NCBI GenBank assembly: GCA_009801085.1
Contig: VNWV01000001.1
Span: forward strand, 3,348,001-3,412,000
Direction: 5' to 3'
Length of the DNA: 64,000 nt
Source: Lasiodiplodia sp. COLG20
Lineage: Eukaryota > Ascomycota > Dothideomycetes > Botryosphaeriales > Botryosphaeriaceae
Shown here piece by piece: positions 19,844-30,075 of this stretch (positions are counted from its first letter, which is position 1; each line of letters opens with the position of its first letter). The notes beneath the pieces are model-generated. The model had not been told where the DNA came from. It saw nothing but the letters and a program-made list of their open reading frames with translations, and did no database searches. The translations under genes were made by a program, and so were the position numbers.

Positions 19844-22492
19844 CTATCTAGAATCGTCAGACTGGAATTTCCATTCGAATTCGTGTCCGCCTGACCCAAC
19901 CCGTTTTATCTCTGAACCAAAGTACACATCGGCCGTGGTGCCGGGTGGTATCTCCACTTCCAAATGTATGATTCCATCTTTAAGCTCCCATGAGGCTTTA
20001 GCAAGACCGAAAGGTGTGTCTCTTGAAGCAGAAGCGCTGGTAATGCCACCACCAACCAGCGGGGCCACACGTATACGTCGGTACCCGGGCTCAGCCGGTG
20101 TGAGACCGGCCAGACCCTCCTCTAGCCAAATTGCAAAAGCACCGAGTGCATAATGATTATGCGAGTAGGAAGCGTTTCCCTTGGAATCGTAGCCCTCCCA
20201 AGTTTCCCAGAAGGTGGTGGCGTCCTTCTCGAGAAGGCCGAGCCAGGACGGCTTCGTATCCTGAAGAAGAAGACGGAAGGCGACGTCGGCTCGGCCGTGT
20301 AATGTAAGTGTGGGGAGCAACATGACGGTGCTGAGGAAGCCGGTTCCGAGGTGGAAGTCCACGTGCTCGATGAGTTGACAGAGGCGGGATACGGCGGCTG
20401 TTTCCTGCTCGGGCTCAAGGAGTTTGAAGGACAGCGCGCGGACATACTCGTCTTGCGTATCGTTTCCGATGCGCATATCTAGGCCTTCTTGACGGACGAA
20501 GGCGGTGCGCCATGCGTTGCGGGTGGAAGTTGCTAGCGTCTCGTAGTACGTAGCATCATCGTCTAAATCTAATATCTTTGCAATCTTGGACAATACGCTG
20601 CTCGAATGGGTGAGATAGGCCGTCGGAATACACGGATTTCCCACCAACGCCTGGTGAAACAAGCTCATGGCAGGACCCTCGCCGGGACGCAGCCACTCGC
20701 CCCAGTCGAAACCGGTGTCGACGATGTATTTTTCACCGTCACCAATGCCGCCAAACAGCCACCCGCGCCAGCTCTTCTGCGTCCGGGCTCTTTTTTCCAG
20801 TTGATCTACCCACCGTTGCATACTCGCATACTGATCTCTGAGCACCTGTAAATCTCCATAATAACGATACACCGTCCAGGGCAACAAGACTGCCGCATCG
20901 CCCCACCCCGTTGCCTGCGCCGTCTTTCTCGGAAACCAGCCCATTCCACCAGAGAACTCGGATGCTTGACTCGGAACAAATGGTGGCAACGTACCGTCGG
21001 GTAGCTGCTCGAGAGATAGAGAGCGCAGATAGTGCCGGAAGAAGGCCTGACAGTCGAAGAACATGGTCGCGGCTGGCGCGAAGACCTGGATATCACCGGT
21101 CCAGCCGGAGCGTTCGCGCGTTGGGCAGTCGGTGGGTATGTCGGTGAAGTTCGAGCGGACGCTCCAGAGTAGGTTGCGGTAGATGCGTTCGATGGCTGGG
21201 TTGGAGCAGGTGAAGTGTCCAGTGCGTGGAAAGGAGGAATGGACGACTTTACCTTGGACGTTCGCAGGGTCAACGAGATGGTCGAGGCCTTGGATCTCGA
21301 CGTAGCGGAAGCCGTGAATGGTGAACCATGTCTCGAACCACAATCCCTCGTCGGCAAGTATCACGGAATCCTGCTGAGGTGCAAGTCGGAGGGGAGGGCA
21401 GAGATAGCCCGTGTCCAGCTCCCCGCCCTTCGTCAAGACCTCGCTGTATGTCAACACTACCCGACGCCCTGCGGGCCCGTGAAGCTTGATCCTGATCCAG
21501 CCAGCGAAATTTTGGCCAAAATCAACAATATGCTTACCCGACGGCGTCTTGAACACTTGCTTCGCCGGGATGGACTCGACACAGCGCACCCTCTCCACCG
21601 ACTCCGCAACCAGGCGTCGGGCCAACGGCTGCACCACTTCCACCTTTTCCGCCGGCTTACCTCTGATACGCATGTCCACATGCTCCCCCAGTCTGGGATC
21701 CGACGCGACAATTGTCCCCTGGTCTGCCCACCACCCCTCTCTCCCTGTCCCAAACCTCAGCCTTTCCCCTCCCTCCAGCTCCATTTCAAAATGCGCCCAC
21801 GCCGCCAACCTATCACCGTACCTCTCTCTGCCGTCAAACATGCCAAGGAAACCACGGAAGCGGCCATCACCGGCCACGATACTGATTGAATTTGCCCCAG
21901 GCTGGAGATATCTGCCGACGTCGTAGGCCTGGTACTCGACGATCTGGTCGAAAGGGGTCCACCGGGGCACTAGCGCATCGCCGGTCACATCGTGCCCATT
22001 GATCAAGAGTCGATACCAGCCGAGCGCGCTGGCGTAGGCGCGGCCGCGATGAGTCGTTCCTGCGGCGGTGCCAATGGGGAGGGTGAGGGTGGCACGGAGA
22101 TAGGCCGGGCTGTTGTTGCGAGACACTGGCGATATCCATCTTGCGCTCCAAAGAGAGGGATCCAGGGCCGCAGTCTCGAAGAATGCGGGCTCGCTCCAGT
22201 CGGAAGCGGTGTTGCGCTGATCCCAGATGTGGAGGCGCCAATAGTAGCGAGTGAAGCTGGATAGCGGTGCGCCAGCGTAGACGATGCCGAATTGGTCGAC
22301 GGATGCAATTTTGGACGTCTTCCAGGCGATGGAGTCGGCTGTAAATGTGGGAGTGGTGGCGACTTCGATGGCGTATGCGCTTTGAGCTGTGCGCAGGGAG
22401 GTGGCCGAGATCTTCCATGAGAATTCGGGTGCAGGTGAATCCACGCAGAGTGGGTCCTGAAGGAGGTTCGTCCGGAGCTGGTACAGGTTCAT
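19844..22492 (-). CDS. Alpha-L-rhamnosidase, GH78
   Basis: A single exon encodes 882 aa from the ATG at 22492 (MNLYQLRTNLLQDPLCVDSP). An in-frame upstream ATG would add 68 residues without family similarity. The order of domains fits GH78: N-terminal Ig-like (SAYAIEVATTPTF, YYWRLHIWD), beta-sandwich (GWYRLLINGHDVTGDALVPR), catalytic (alpha/alpha)6 barrel with PTDCPTRERSGWTGDIQVFA, DTGFDWGEWLRPGEGP and TFWETWEGYD, SYSHNHYALG, and the C-terminal sheet domain (GYRRIRVAPLVGGG). It would remove terminal alpha-L-rhamnose from plant glycosides such as flavonoid rhamnosides or pectin side chains. There is no signal peptide, so the enzyme is probably intracellular and acts on imported oligosaccharides or glycosides. 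The adjacent GH106-like gene on the same strand suggests joint function. Confidence 0.93.
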   Translation of the reverse strand: MNLYQLRTNLLQDPLCVDSPAPEFSWKISATSLRTAQSAYAIEVATTPTFTADSIAWKTSKIASVDQFGIVYAGAPLSSFTRYYWRLHIWDQRNTASDWSEPAFFETAALDPSLWSARWISPVSRNNSPAYLRATLTLPIGTAAGTTHRGRAYASALGWYRLLINGHDVTGDALVPRWTPFDQIVEYQAYDVGRYLQPGANSISIVAGDGRFRGFLGMFDGRERYGDRLAAWAHFEMELEGGERLRFGTGREGWWADQGTIVASDPRLGEHVDMRIRGKPAEKVEVVQPLARRLVAESVERVRCVESIPAKQVFKTPSGKHIVDFGQNFAGWIRIKLHGPAGRRVVLTYSEVLTKGGELDTGYLCPPLRLAPQQDSVILADEGLWFETWFTIHGFRYVEIQGLDHLVDPANVQGKVVHSSFPRTGHFTCSNPAIERIYRNLLWSVRSNFTDIPTDCPTRERSGWTGDIQVFAPAATMFFDCQAFFRHYLRSLSLEQLPDGTLPPFVPSQASEFSGGMGWFPRKTAQATGWGDAAVLLPWTVYRYYGDLQVLRDQYASMQRWVDQLEKRARTQKSWRGWLFGGIGDGEKYIVDTGFDWGEWLRPGEGPAMSLFHQALVGNPCIPTAYLTHSSSVLSKIAKILDLDDDATYYETLATSTRNAWRTAFVRQEGLDMRIGNDTQDEYVRALSFKLLEPEQETAAVSRLCQLIEHVDFHLGTGFLSTVMLLPTLTLHGRADVAFRLLLQDTKPSWLGLLEKDATTFWETWEGYDSKGNASYSHNHYALGAFAIWLEEGLAGLTPAEPGYRRIRVAPLVGGGITSASASRDTPFGLAKASWELKDGIIHLEVEIPPGTTADVYFGSEIKRVGSGGHEFEWKFQSDDSR

Positions 22493-23717
22493 TGGGAGGG
22501 GCAGATTGGAGATAGTTTGTCGGTCGGGGTGTGGTTTTTTGTATACGAGACACGTGGTCACGACAATGCTTCTCCCGACTACCTGACAAGCTGTATTGTA
22601 GATACAAGGTCTGACATGTCGAGTCAGATGCGAATGGGTGGGCTCGGGAAGTGGGCCTGAAGCCGTTGCCGATTTGCTGCGCTCCTCCGAACACATCCGA
22701 AGCTGGTCATATTATGTCCGTGCAGTTTTTCTGGCTGACAAGGATCGCATCCATCCCCAAGTCAGCTGTAGAGAACGACTTTGCATTTTCCGAGATATGT
22801 ATCTGCTTACCACTAAGAGCCAAATATTAGAACCGATAAAAACTTCTCGTCTACTATCTAATTATTCGCAAGAGAGCATATAACTAAACTCTTTATATCT
22901 GGTCTGTAATTCCACGCTGTTTCTGTGTCACAATATACCGCAGGTCAAACTTGTTGGTAGAAAGGTCTGCCTGATGCTAGAAAACTGATCCGTACTAGCC
23001 TACCGGTCCGCATGCAAGGGCCGCGGAGGCACCAGGCTGCCACTTGCACAAGCGCTTGTCATTCAGGACCATGTTACACGTGCAAGAGCTATCGATAGCC
23101 GCCGTGGAAGCGGGACTGACATCATGACAGCCGCGCAGCAAACGTTGCGTGACGCCCGAACGAGCAGGCAAACGCACGTGTTAACCCAAACTGCAGATAG
23201 GTAGACCACACCCTTTCCACGGTCAGCCCACGTCGGCAATTCAGCGTCCCGTGTAACCGCACGCACCTTCAGTGCAGCCGCCGGCGAGATGCAGTGCATT
23301 GCTAATACCTCCTTCAGCCAGCCGCCCACCAGCCCTACAGCGTCACACAGCAGCAATAACAAGAGGTCGGGGCCATGTTGCTATTTTTCCACTCTCCTCA
23401 CCAGCCAAGCCCAGCCACCGACCAGTGGACCGCTCGTTCGGATTCCTATGCCAGCCACGCACATGAAGTTTTTTAGGTCCTTTTTTGGGTTGCAAGCGCG
23501 GCGTTTCACCCTATCGCGACGGCGCTGCAACTTCGATTGGCTCGTGCTACAGGCGCCCTGTCTGGGATTTTCGTCGCGCATCATTGGCAATTATTCTGCC
23601 TCATGCAGGGGAAGCCGCCTTACATGGTGATTGTAGAAGAAGCATGGCTGGCTGAGCTCGTGGTGTCTTATTTCAGGCCACGAGGACCCACGTTTCTAGA
23701 GGAGCAGACTACACTCA
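22493..23717. other. Intergenic 1.2 kb, GH78 and GH16 promoters
   Basis: This divergent spacer separates the GH78 start from the GH16 start. Open frames inside are short, lack family features and overlap each other. It should contain both promoters. I see no RNA gene or repeat. Confidence 0.5.
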
Positions 23718-24833
23718 ATGCTTCCTCCAATTACTCGCCGCATCGCGGCTCTGCTGCCCCTCTCCTTGCTGCTGGTTCCAGCACACTCGTCATCGCAATT
23801 TTCCTCCCTCCTTGCCGACCTCAAGACACTAAAGTTCGAGACGACCGGCAGCAAAATCACCTACACGCGCGATGCCGTCTGGGCAGGTGCGGATTTCTTC
23901 TCGCACTTTGACTTCCGCACGTCGGAAGACTACATGTCAGACTCGTCCATCGCTGCCGCCGACCCGACGCATGGCTTCGTCAACTATGTCGACGAGGCGA
24001 CAGCACGCAACGCGAGCATCCTGACCGTGACCGACGGCGGCAACCCGCGCTGGGGCGTCGACACGGCAGAAACCTATACACCCGGCAAGGACTGGGGCCG
24101 GCCAAGCGTACGCATCGAGAGCAAGCAAGCCTGGACGCACGGCCTGTTCATCTTCGACATTGCCCACATGCCCGGCGCCGCCTGCGGCATCTGGCCCGCC
24201 CTGTGGAGCCTGGGGTCGGGCACGTGGCCGGAAGGCGGCGAGATCGACGTGCTCGAAAACATCCACCTGGCTCAGACGAACCAGATGGTCATCCACACGG
24301 GCGACAATTGCACAATGGAAACACCGCGGCGCTCGGCGCTGGGAAGCATCGAGGGCACCTGCGCGGGCTCTGAGGGATGTCGCGTGCGTGCGTCAACGGG
24401 AAAGAGCTACGGGGATGCCTTCAATGCAAACGGCGGCGGCGTCTATGCGCTGCAGTGGACGAGCGGCGCCATCAAGATCTGGTTCTTCCCGCGCGACAAA
24501 GTGGACAGTGAGGTGGCGGCATGGCGGGACTTGGATTCGGGGGCGTTGGACATCTCGCAGTTTGGGTTGCCTCAGGCTGTGTTTGCGGGCGGCCGCGGCT
24601 GCGACGTCGATACCCACTTTGTCGAGCATCGCTTCATCTTCGACACGACCTTCTGCGGAGACTGGGCAGGTAATGCGTGGCCGTCGAAATGTCCGTCGGT
24701 CGAGGGAAAGAAGAAAAAGCAGTCGTGCGAGATCTACGTCGGCGCCCACCCGGAGGCGTTTAAGGAGGCCTACTGGGAGATTAACTCAATAGCCATTTTC
24801 AAGGAAAGCGAGGTGGTCGGGACTCCGGTTTGA
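23718..24833 (+). CDS. Secreted GH16 endo-1,3(4)-beta-glucanase-like hydrolase
   Basis: A single-exon 371-aa protein with an N-terminal hydrophobic signal (IAALLPLSLLLVPAHSSS). The catalytic signature is GGEIDVLE at about residues 173-180: Glu175 nucleophile, Asp177 helper and Glu180 acid/base. Further GH16 features are GIWPALWSLGSGTWPEGG before it and FDTTFCGDWAGNAW near the C-terminus, typical of fungal mixed-linked-glucanase-like members. Several cysteines suggest disulfides. The likely substrates are beta-1,3/1,4-glucans of plant or fungal walls; no GPI signal is apparent at the C-terminus, so it is probably released. It is followed by a repeat-rich spacer and the tannase gene on the opposite strand. 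Confidence 0.92.
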   Translation: MLPPITRRIAALLPLSLLLVPAHSSSQFSSLLADLKTLKFETTGSKITYTRDAVWAGADFFSHFDFRTSEDYMSDSSIAAADPTHGFVNYVDEATARNASILTVTDGGNPRWGVDTAETYTPGKDWGRPSVRIESKQAWTHGLFIFDIAHMPGAACGIWPALWSLGSGTWPEGGEIDVLENIHLAQTNQMVIHTGDNCTMETPRRSALGSIEGTCAGSEGCRVRASTGKSYGDAFNANGGGVYALQWTSGAIKIWFFPRDKVDSEVAAWRDLDSGALDISQFGLPQAVFAGGRGCDVDTHFVEHRFIFDTTFCGDWAGNAWPSKCPSVEGKKKKQSCEIYVGAHPEAFKEAYWEINSIAIFKESEVVGTPV

Positions 24834-25139
24834 TGTAAATTACATGGGTGGGAAAGTTGCCTGCTTGGTTCCGAATCGATGCTCTGGTTTGTCGTCGTGC
24901 AACGTGATCCATGAATGATTTTGAAATTGCGGCTCAGCCATGTGAGATGTCACATGCATGCAAGCTGCAGGGGAAGCAATTTGCAGGTACCTTAGGCATG
25001 GCGCAGCTTTAAGGCAGCGGGACAGTCAATAGGTTGGAAAAGCCATGATGACGCATTGTTTGATTGCGATTGTAGCGTTGGGCGGAGAAAGTGGCCGATT
25101 GGCCCGGGTCGATGCTGTGCGGTGAGATATGTATGGCCG
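24834..25139. other. 3' flank of the GH16 gene
   Basis: About 300 bp between the GH16 stop and the minisatellite. No gene or structured element was recognised. Confidence 0.4.
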
Positions 25140-25530
25140 CCGCCTCAAGTCCCGACGTTCGACCTTCGACTTTCGAGCCAAGACGTCCACGTGTCGAAGA
25201 CAGACGTCTGACCTTCGACTTGGTGTTAAGCGCTCTAGGCGACGCCTCAAAGGCTCGACGTTCAATGTTTGATAGTTGAATGATGTGTCCAGGGCCGCCT
25301 GACGTTCGATGTTCGACTTTAAAGTGAGACATGCAGATGTACCTCGAGGGTCCGACGTTTGACGTCCAAAACTATACGTGGGCTTTCATACCTTGAGGGC
25401 TCGACTTTTAGGCATATAGGCGATGCTCTAGGGGTAGACGTTTGACGTTCAATCTTACCATGAGAGAAGTGGGTGATGCCTCGAGGGCTAGACGTTCGAC
25501 GTTCAACTTTCGGGGCGTCAGCCTTGTGGG
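25140..25530. repeat. Degenerate ~55-bp minisatellite with GACGTTCGAC motif
   Basis: A core of the form GACGTTCGACGTTCGACTTT recurs at about 25153, 25203, 25258, 25301, 25354, 25438 and 25493, with spacings of 43-84 bp. Better-preserved units are preceded by GATGCCTCGAGGGCT. Units differ by substitutions and small indels. A related piece, GAACGTTTGACGTACATATG, occurs at about 28079 beyond the tannase gene. It lies between convergent genes, so it is not obviously a promoter. Confidence 0.8.
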
Positions 25531-25772
25531 GCTGAAACAATGCTCCAAATGCGGTTAGGATCTACATCCCCCCCATCATCGCTGACTTTCATCTCTTCAG
25601 TGCATCTCAAATGTTCAGTCTTCAGAGAAAAGGGTAAACCAGCATGTTTATGCCACTCTTCGGAAAATAGTTGGCGGACAGAAGGTATTTGAAACAAGTT
25701 CATTCACTAAGTCGTGCCACTCAACATTTAGATGTTCGACTGCAAATTCACAGCCTTGATGGCTGATCCTCA

Positions 25773-27533
25773 CTAATACAAGGGCATCTTGTACGCATCA
25801 AAGTCATACTTCCACGTGTCGATCGACTCCTGATCGTAAACGCAGTCGAAAGCGGTGCCGTTGCCCGACCACAGCGGACGCAGTGGCCAGCGGCAAATGT
25901 CGTCGATTCCCACCGAGCCCTTTAGGGTGGCGGGCGCCGCGTCCTTCTCAACCCACTCAATGACGCTCTGCAACGTCGTCTGCGGCCATCCGCCGTTAGG
26001 CTGGTTGGTATTGGCGCCGCAGTGCGCCGCACCGGGCACCAGATACAGGCGGTAGAATTCGTCCAGCTTCGCAACGCTCTCGTTGTACGACAGCTCGGGG
26101 AACATGACGCCGCGGACGGACTCGTAGTAATGTACCGACGACCCGGTCGGGATTGAGTCATCCTGCTCGCCGTGAACATGGATGACCTTGCCGCCGGCGG
26201 CCTGGAACGGAGACAAGTCGGGGAAGGTCGTCTGCAGCGAGTCGCCGTACTTGGCCTGGCCAAACTTCATCCATGAGACGAGTGTGTCGTATGTCACGTT
26301 GTCCAGCGAGGACAGTGTGGACACGTCCTGCAACTCGAGGAACCGCCCAACCCACTCGCCACCCAGCGAGCTGATGCTGATGCCCCAAGTGTTGGTCGTC
26401 GAGTCGTACGCCGTCGTAGCGTCCTCAAAGCTGGCACCCGGTTGGTACGAGATGTAGGCCCGGCGCCCGGCAGAGTCGTGCAGGCCGTCGATGATGGCTG
26501 CGGCAACGGCGACACCTTGGGCCGTGACGGTGCCGTTCTGCGCCGGCTCGGCGGCGGATGGCATCTGACGGCGCTCCAAGCCCCTGGCCTCGAGATTTCC
26601 GAAGCTCCAGCTTGAGCCTGAGGTAGCGGCGCAGGAGTATGGCGTGCCAATGGTGCTGTTGAGGTCGAAACGCAGTTTGCAGAGGTCGGAGCGGGACACG
26701 ACGCCGTCCGTCTTACCGTCCAGCTTGTCGCAGGCGGCGATGGTCAGGTTCATGATCTTCTCCAGCTCGCAAGGAGGCGGGTAGTAGCCGAGCGTCTGCT
26801 CGATTACGTTTGAAGTGAGGTGGTTCACTTGCTGCTGGCCGTAGCGGAAGGCGGGGGCCCCGATGGCAGCACCATCGAACTGGTCGGCGAAGCGTTGGAC
26901 CTGCGACCATCCCTCACGGCCGCCCTCGGAACAGCCCTGGTAGTAAGAGTAGAGCTTCTCGCTCGAGGGGACTTTGAAAAAGTTGCGAGCGAACTGTTTG
27001 CCTATCGTGGCCAGTTCGTGGTGGGCTTGGTAACCGAACATGTAGACCGACTGCCAGTTGATGGTGCCATTGGCTAGGAGGAAAACGTCGTCCCAATCGG
27101 TGGAAAACGAGCCGAACCCACCATCAGTGATTCCAGAAACGGCACCGACGATGATGCCGGAAGGGCTGTACTGGGATTGCGAATTGATGGCCAGACCGCC
27201 ACCGCCGGTTGAGAGGTAACGGTTCTGGAACTTATCCGGAGCAGGGACAAGGTACGAGACATGGACCTTGTCATTGGAAATTCCATTGTGGGAGTAGGCA
27301 AAAGTAACGTTGCAGTAGTCTATGACGCTGGAGGGATACCAGTCAGAGCTGACGGATGAATTGGTGGTGATGGCCGTCTGGACTGAAGTCTTGTCGATGG
27401 TGATGCCTGGGTAGACATCATCGGCCGGAAGCGCTGACTGAGCGTACGAAGTGGTACACACGTCATTGAGGGTGGCGGCCTTCACGGCGGTGAGGGCGGC
27501 GGCAGTGGTCGCGACCCAAAGAGCGGACGGCAT
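25773..27533 (-). CDS. Secreted tannase/feruloyl esterase family protein
   Basis: A single-exon 586-aa protein with an N-terminal signal (LWVATTAAALTAVKA). The catalytic serine is Ser202 in YYQGCSEGGREG, the acid lies in HGEQDDSIP (about Asp458) and the histidine is His504 in PGAAHCG. The cysteines next to Ser and His (201 and 505) form the CS-D-HC arrangement known from fungal tannases and type B feruloyl esterases. LERR at 319-322 is a likely Kex2 site, matching the processing of tannases into two disulfide-linked chains. Many N-glycosylation sequons are present. It would hydrolyse galloyl or hydroxycinnamoyl esters; the exact substrate cannot be read from sequence. A TATA box lies about 85 bp upstream. 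Confidence 0.93.
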   Translation of the reverse strand: MPSALWVATTAAALTAVKAATLNDVCTTSYAQSALPADDVYPGITIDKTSVQTAITTNSSVSSDWYPSSVIDYCNVTFAYSHNGISNDKVHVSYLVPAPDKFQNRYLSTGGGGLAINSQSQYSPSGIIVGAVSGITDGGFGSFSTDWDDVFLLANGTINWQSVYMFGYQAHHELATIGKQFARNFFKVPSSEKLYSYYQGCSEGGREGWSQVQRFADQFDGAAIGAPAFRYGQQQVNHLTSNVIEQTLGYYPPPCELEKIMNLTIAACDKLDGKTDGVVSRSDLCKLRFDLNSTIGTPYSCAATSGSSWSFGNLEARGLERRQMPSAAEPAQNGTVTAQGVAVAAAIIDGLHDSAGRRAYISYQPGASFEDATTAYDSTTNTWGISISSLGGEWVGRFLELQDVSTLSSLDNVTYDTLVSWMKFGQAKYGDSLQTTFPDLSPFQAAGGKVIHVHGEQDDSIPTGSSVHYYESVRGVMFPELSYNESVAKLDEFYRLYLVPGAAHCGANTNQPNGGWPQTTLQSVIEWVEKDAAPATLKGSVGIDDICRWPLRPLWSGNGTAFDCVYDQESIDTWKYDFDAYKMPLY

Positions 27534-27614
27534 GGTGCCAGTTGATTTGGAAAGAACGAGAGAGTAGCTTTTGCAATACTTCGGGAGCCGGTGACCAAAC
27601 GCAGCCTTTCGCTC

Positions 27615-27621
27615 TTTTATA
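27615..27621 (-). promoter_or_regulatory. TATA box of the tannase gene
   Basis: TATAAAA on the minus strand, about 85 bp before the start codon at 27533, a normal distance for a strongly regulated fungal secreted-enzyme gene. Confidence 0.55.
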
Positions 27622-28431
27622 GTACCGTGTGATTGTCTAGCTCCATATCGTCATGGCTCTTCCAGCCGATGCCGGGCCTAGTCGGCCCATTGTGTTTTGC
27701 TCCTATTGCTTCCCCTTAGTTGTGTTGCCGTCGTGAAGAGGTTTCTCTCCCGCCCGTGCCAGAAAGTGCCGTGTCAAGACCGCCAAACCACCTCCGCCCT
27801 CACCTCATTTAGCTAGACCACCCTTCTGCTGAGATCTGGGCTCGGAGATACAATGTCCGCAGCGAGCATTTCGCTCTGCATGGAGTGACTGCTTGACGTT
27901 GTTTCAAGCTTCTTCCGAGCCGACACTGCGTTTCGGTCTTTATCACCGAAGGCACCTTTAGGCCGAGAGCTGTCTTATCTCCGAGCCGTTTCAATCACCG
28001 AGGTCGAGGCATCCCGGACCATGAAACAACCATCGGGGTCGTGACTATCAAGAGAATCGAGCGTTTGGACTTCCGGGGCGAACGTTTGACGTACATATGC
28101 GAACCAAGCCCGGGCGCTACGAAGATTCTCGCCTTTGTTTGGCGTGTTTCCCACCAACACCATGCTCGCCGGGTCACGACGGCGTGCAGTAGCTCTGGTT
28201 GGTTTATGTTAATCACTGAGCGATGAAGTGTATCAACATGGTAAATATATCATGATCAGGCTTTGTAGCCGTATGTGTCGTTTATCTGCCATCTATACGT
28301 CCTCATAGGGATTTCCTACCAACGAGTTCTAAGATTAAATATTATTCTAGTTCGTTACCTAAACCGATGTGTATTATTTCTGATTTGTCTACCGTCTACG
28401 CCAAACCTGATATAACGCTATACTTAGGTAT
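27622..28431. other. Intergenic, upstream of the tannase gene
   Basis: About 800 bp between the tannase promoter and the end of the MFS gene. It becomes AT-rich from about 28230. Apart from the small minisatellite-like fragment near 28079 no feature is seen. Confidence 0.45.
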
Positions 28432-30075
28432 TTAGACGGCGCTCTGAAGCTTTGTCTTGGTCCGTAAGTCATCTCCATACAGGAACAGAAGCCATGGAAT
28501 AGGAAGGAGCGCCAGTGACAGAAAAGCAAAGACACTCCCGGCCCAATGGACGCCAAGATTCTCATACATTTGCGTTGTGAAAAGAGGAAACACGGCGCCG
28601 AAAATATATCTTAGCGTACCATTGGCCGCAAGGGCTTTGGAATCATTAGCGACGTGTCTCATGATTGGCGAGGGAACGGACACTCACCTGATGCTGCAGA
28701 ACCTGCTTTGTATACTTCGACCAAGTAAGCGATCGCCGAGACCTATAGGGGCCTTTTGTCAGCAACGTCATAAAGCAATACAAAGAATGAAAATACTCAC
28801 GAAGAGGGAAAAGGCGCCGAAGCCGAAAGGGATGCCGCTTGCCACCAATGGAGCCCAGCGGCCGCCGGCATGAGCTTCCCACGCATACCTGTTCACCACC
28901 AGTCAGCTCGCCGACCACTGCATCACACTACATTGACTCACCAGAATAAGCCTACAGGCAACAAAAGACTGCCTACCATGGCCGAGTATAGCCGATGCTT
29001 TGGACTGGGCTGCGTTCCCCGGGCCCTAGCCTCCGCAGCCGCGCGCGCATACAGCGTCTTGTCAGACACGGCGAACAGGACGGTGGCGAGGAGGTAGCCG
29101 ATGATGACGGCGATAAAGCTGAGGCCGACCTCACGGATGTTGAAGCCGTAATAGCGTGGCAGGACGTAGGACGCGCTGGAGAAGTAGCTGAAGATCATGG
29201 CATAGGCGAAGGCCGTGTACAGCGTCAGCGACGCGACGACGATCTCGGTGAATAGCATGCGCGTCGGACGCGCAACGGCGGTGCGGAGGATGCGCAGGGT
29301 GCTGCCGAGGCTGACACGCTGTTGTGCCTTCTCGGACGATGGCTGCACGACTGACGTCTCACTCATCAGGACTACGCCCACCATGGCTGGTGCACCAATC
29401 AACAGTACCAGCCACTGCGTCCAGCGCCAATCGTTGTCTTGGTCATACAGCGTATAGGCGCTGGCTATGGGTGCCAGCGTCGGCCCCAAGAATGGTCCCA
29501 GGATGAACAAGATACTCGCAGGGCCCTGGGCGGGCTCCCCATCCCACACATCGGCCAGTGTACCAGCGCCGATAGCGACACCGGCAGAGCCAAAGAAGCC
29601 GGCCAGAAAGCGGCATGCGAGTAACGTGCCCAGATTTTGCGCAGCGCTAGCACCGCCTGTGAAGGCGAGGAGGAGCGCGACAGAGGCGATGTAGATGGGC
29701 CGCCGTCCGAGCGCTTCGGAGAGCGGCGCCGTGAAGAGCGGGCCGAAGGCTAGGCCGAGTGCGTAGAGTGTGAGCGGAAGAGTGGCGACGGTGCGGCTGA
29801 TGGAGAACTTGAGCATCAGGATGGGCGTGGCGGGAACCGTGGCCGAGGTTGAGAAGACACTGGGAGGCTGTGTTAGCTGATTGTGCATCCGGCGCATCAC
29901 ACTTCTTGGGAACTACTTGCATAACAAATGCTAAAAGACCCGGCACGAGCGTGTGCATTATCTTCTTGCGCATGCTCCAGTTCTTTGGGTTGCGTTTGTC
30001 GACTTGAACGGCGCCATCGCCGCCCTCTTCACTGATGGAGCTCGGTGCTGAGCTATCTTCCGGATGGTTGCCCAT
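28432..30075 (-). CDS. MFS transporter, DHA1-type (12 TM)
   Basis: Five exons (29917-30075, 28942-29867, 28801-28888, 28688-28742, 28432-28634; introns 29868-29916, 28889-28941, 28743-28800, 28635-28687) encode 476 aa. The cytosolic N-terminus has KRNPKNWSMRKKIMHT, common in fungal DHA1 drug:H+ antiporters. PLSEALGRRPIYIAS is the loop 2-3 signature, and LLACRFLAGFFGSAGVAIGAGTLADVW and the GPASILFILGPFLGPTLAPI segment match motifs in TM4-6. The first intron branch site CTAAC is clear. Substrate cannot be assigned; with the neighbouring tannase and rhamnosidases it could move phenolics or sugars, though DHA1 members are mostly exporters. The start at 30075 is chosen because upstream residues lack similarity. 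Confidence 0.85.
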
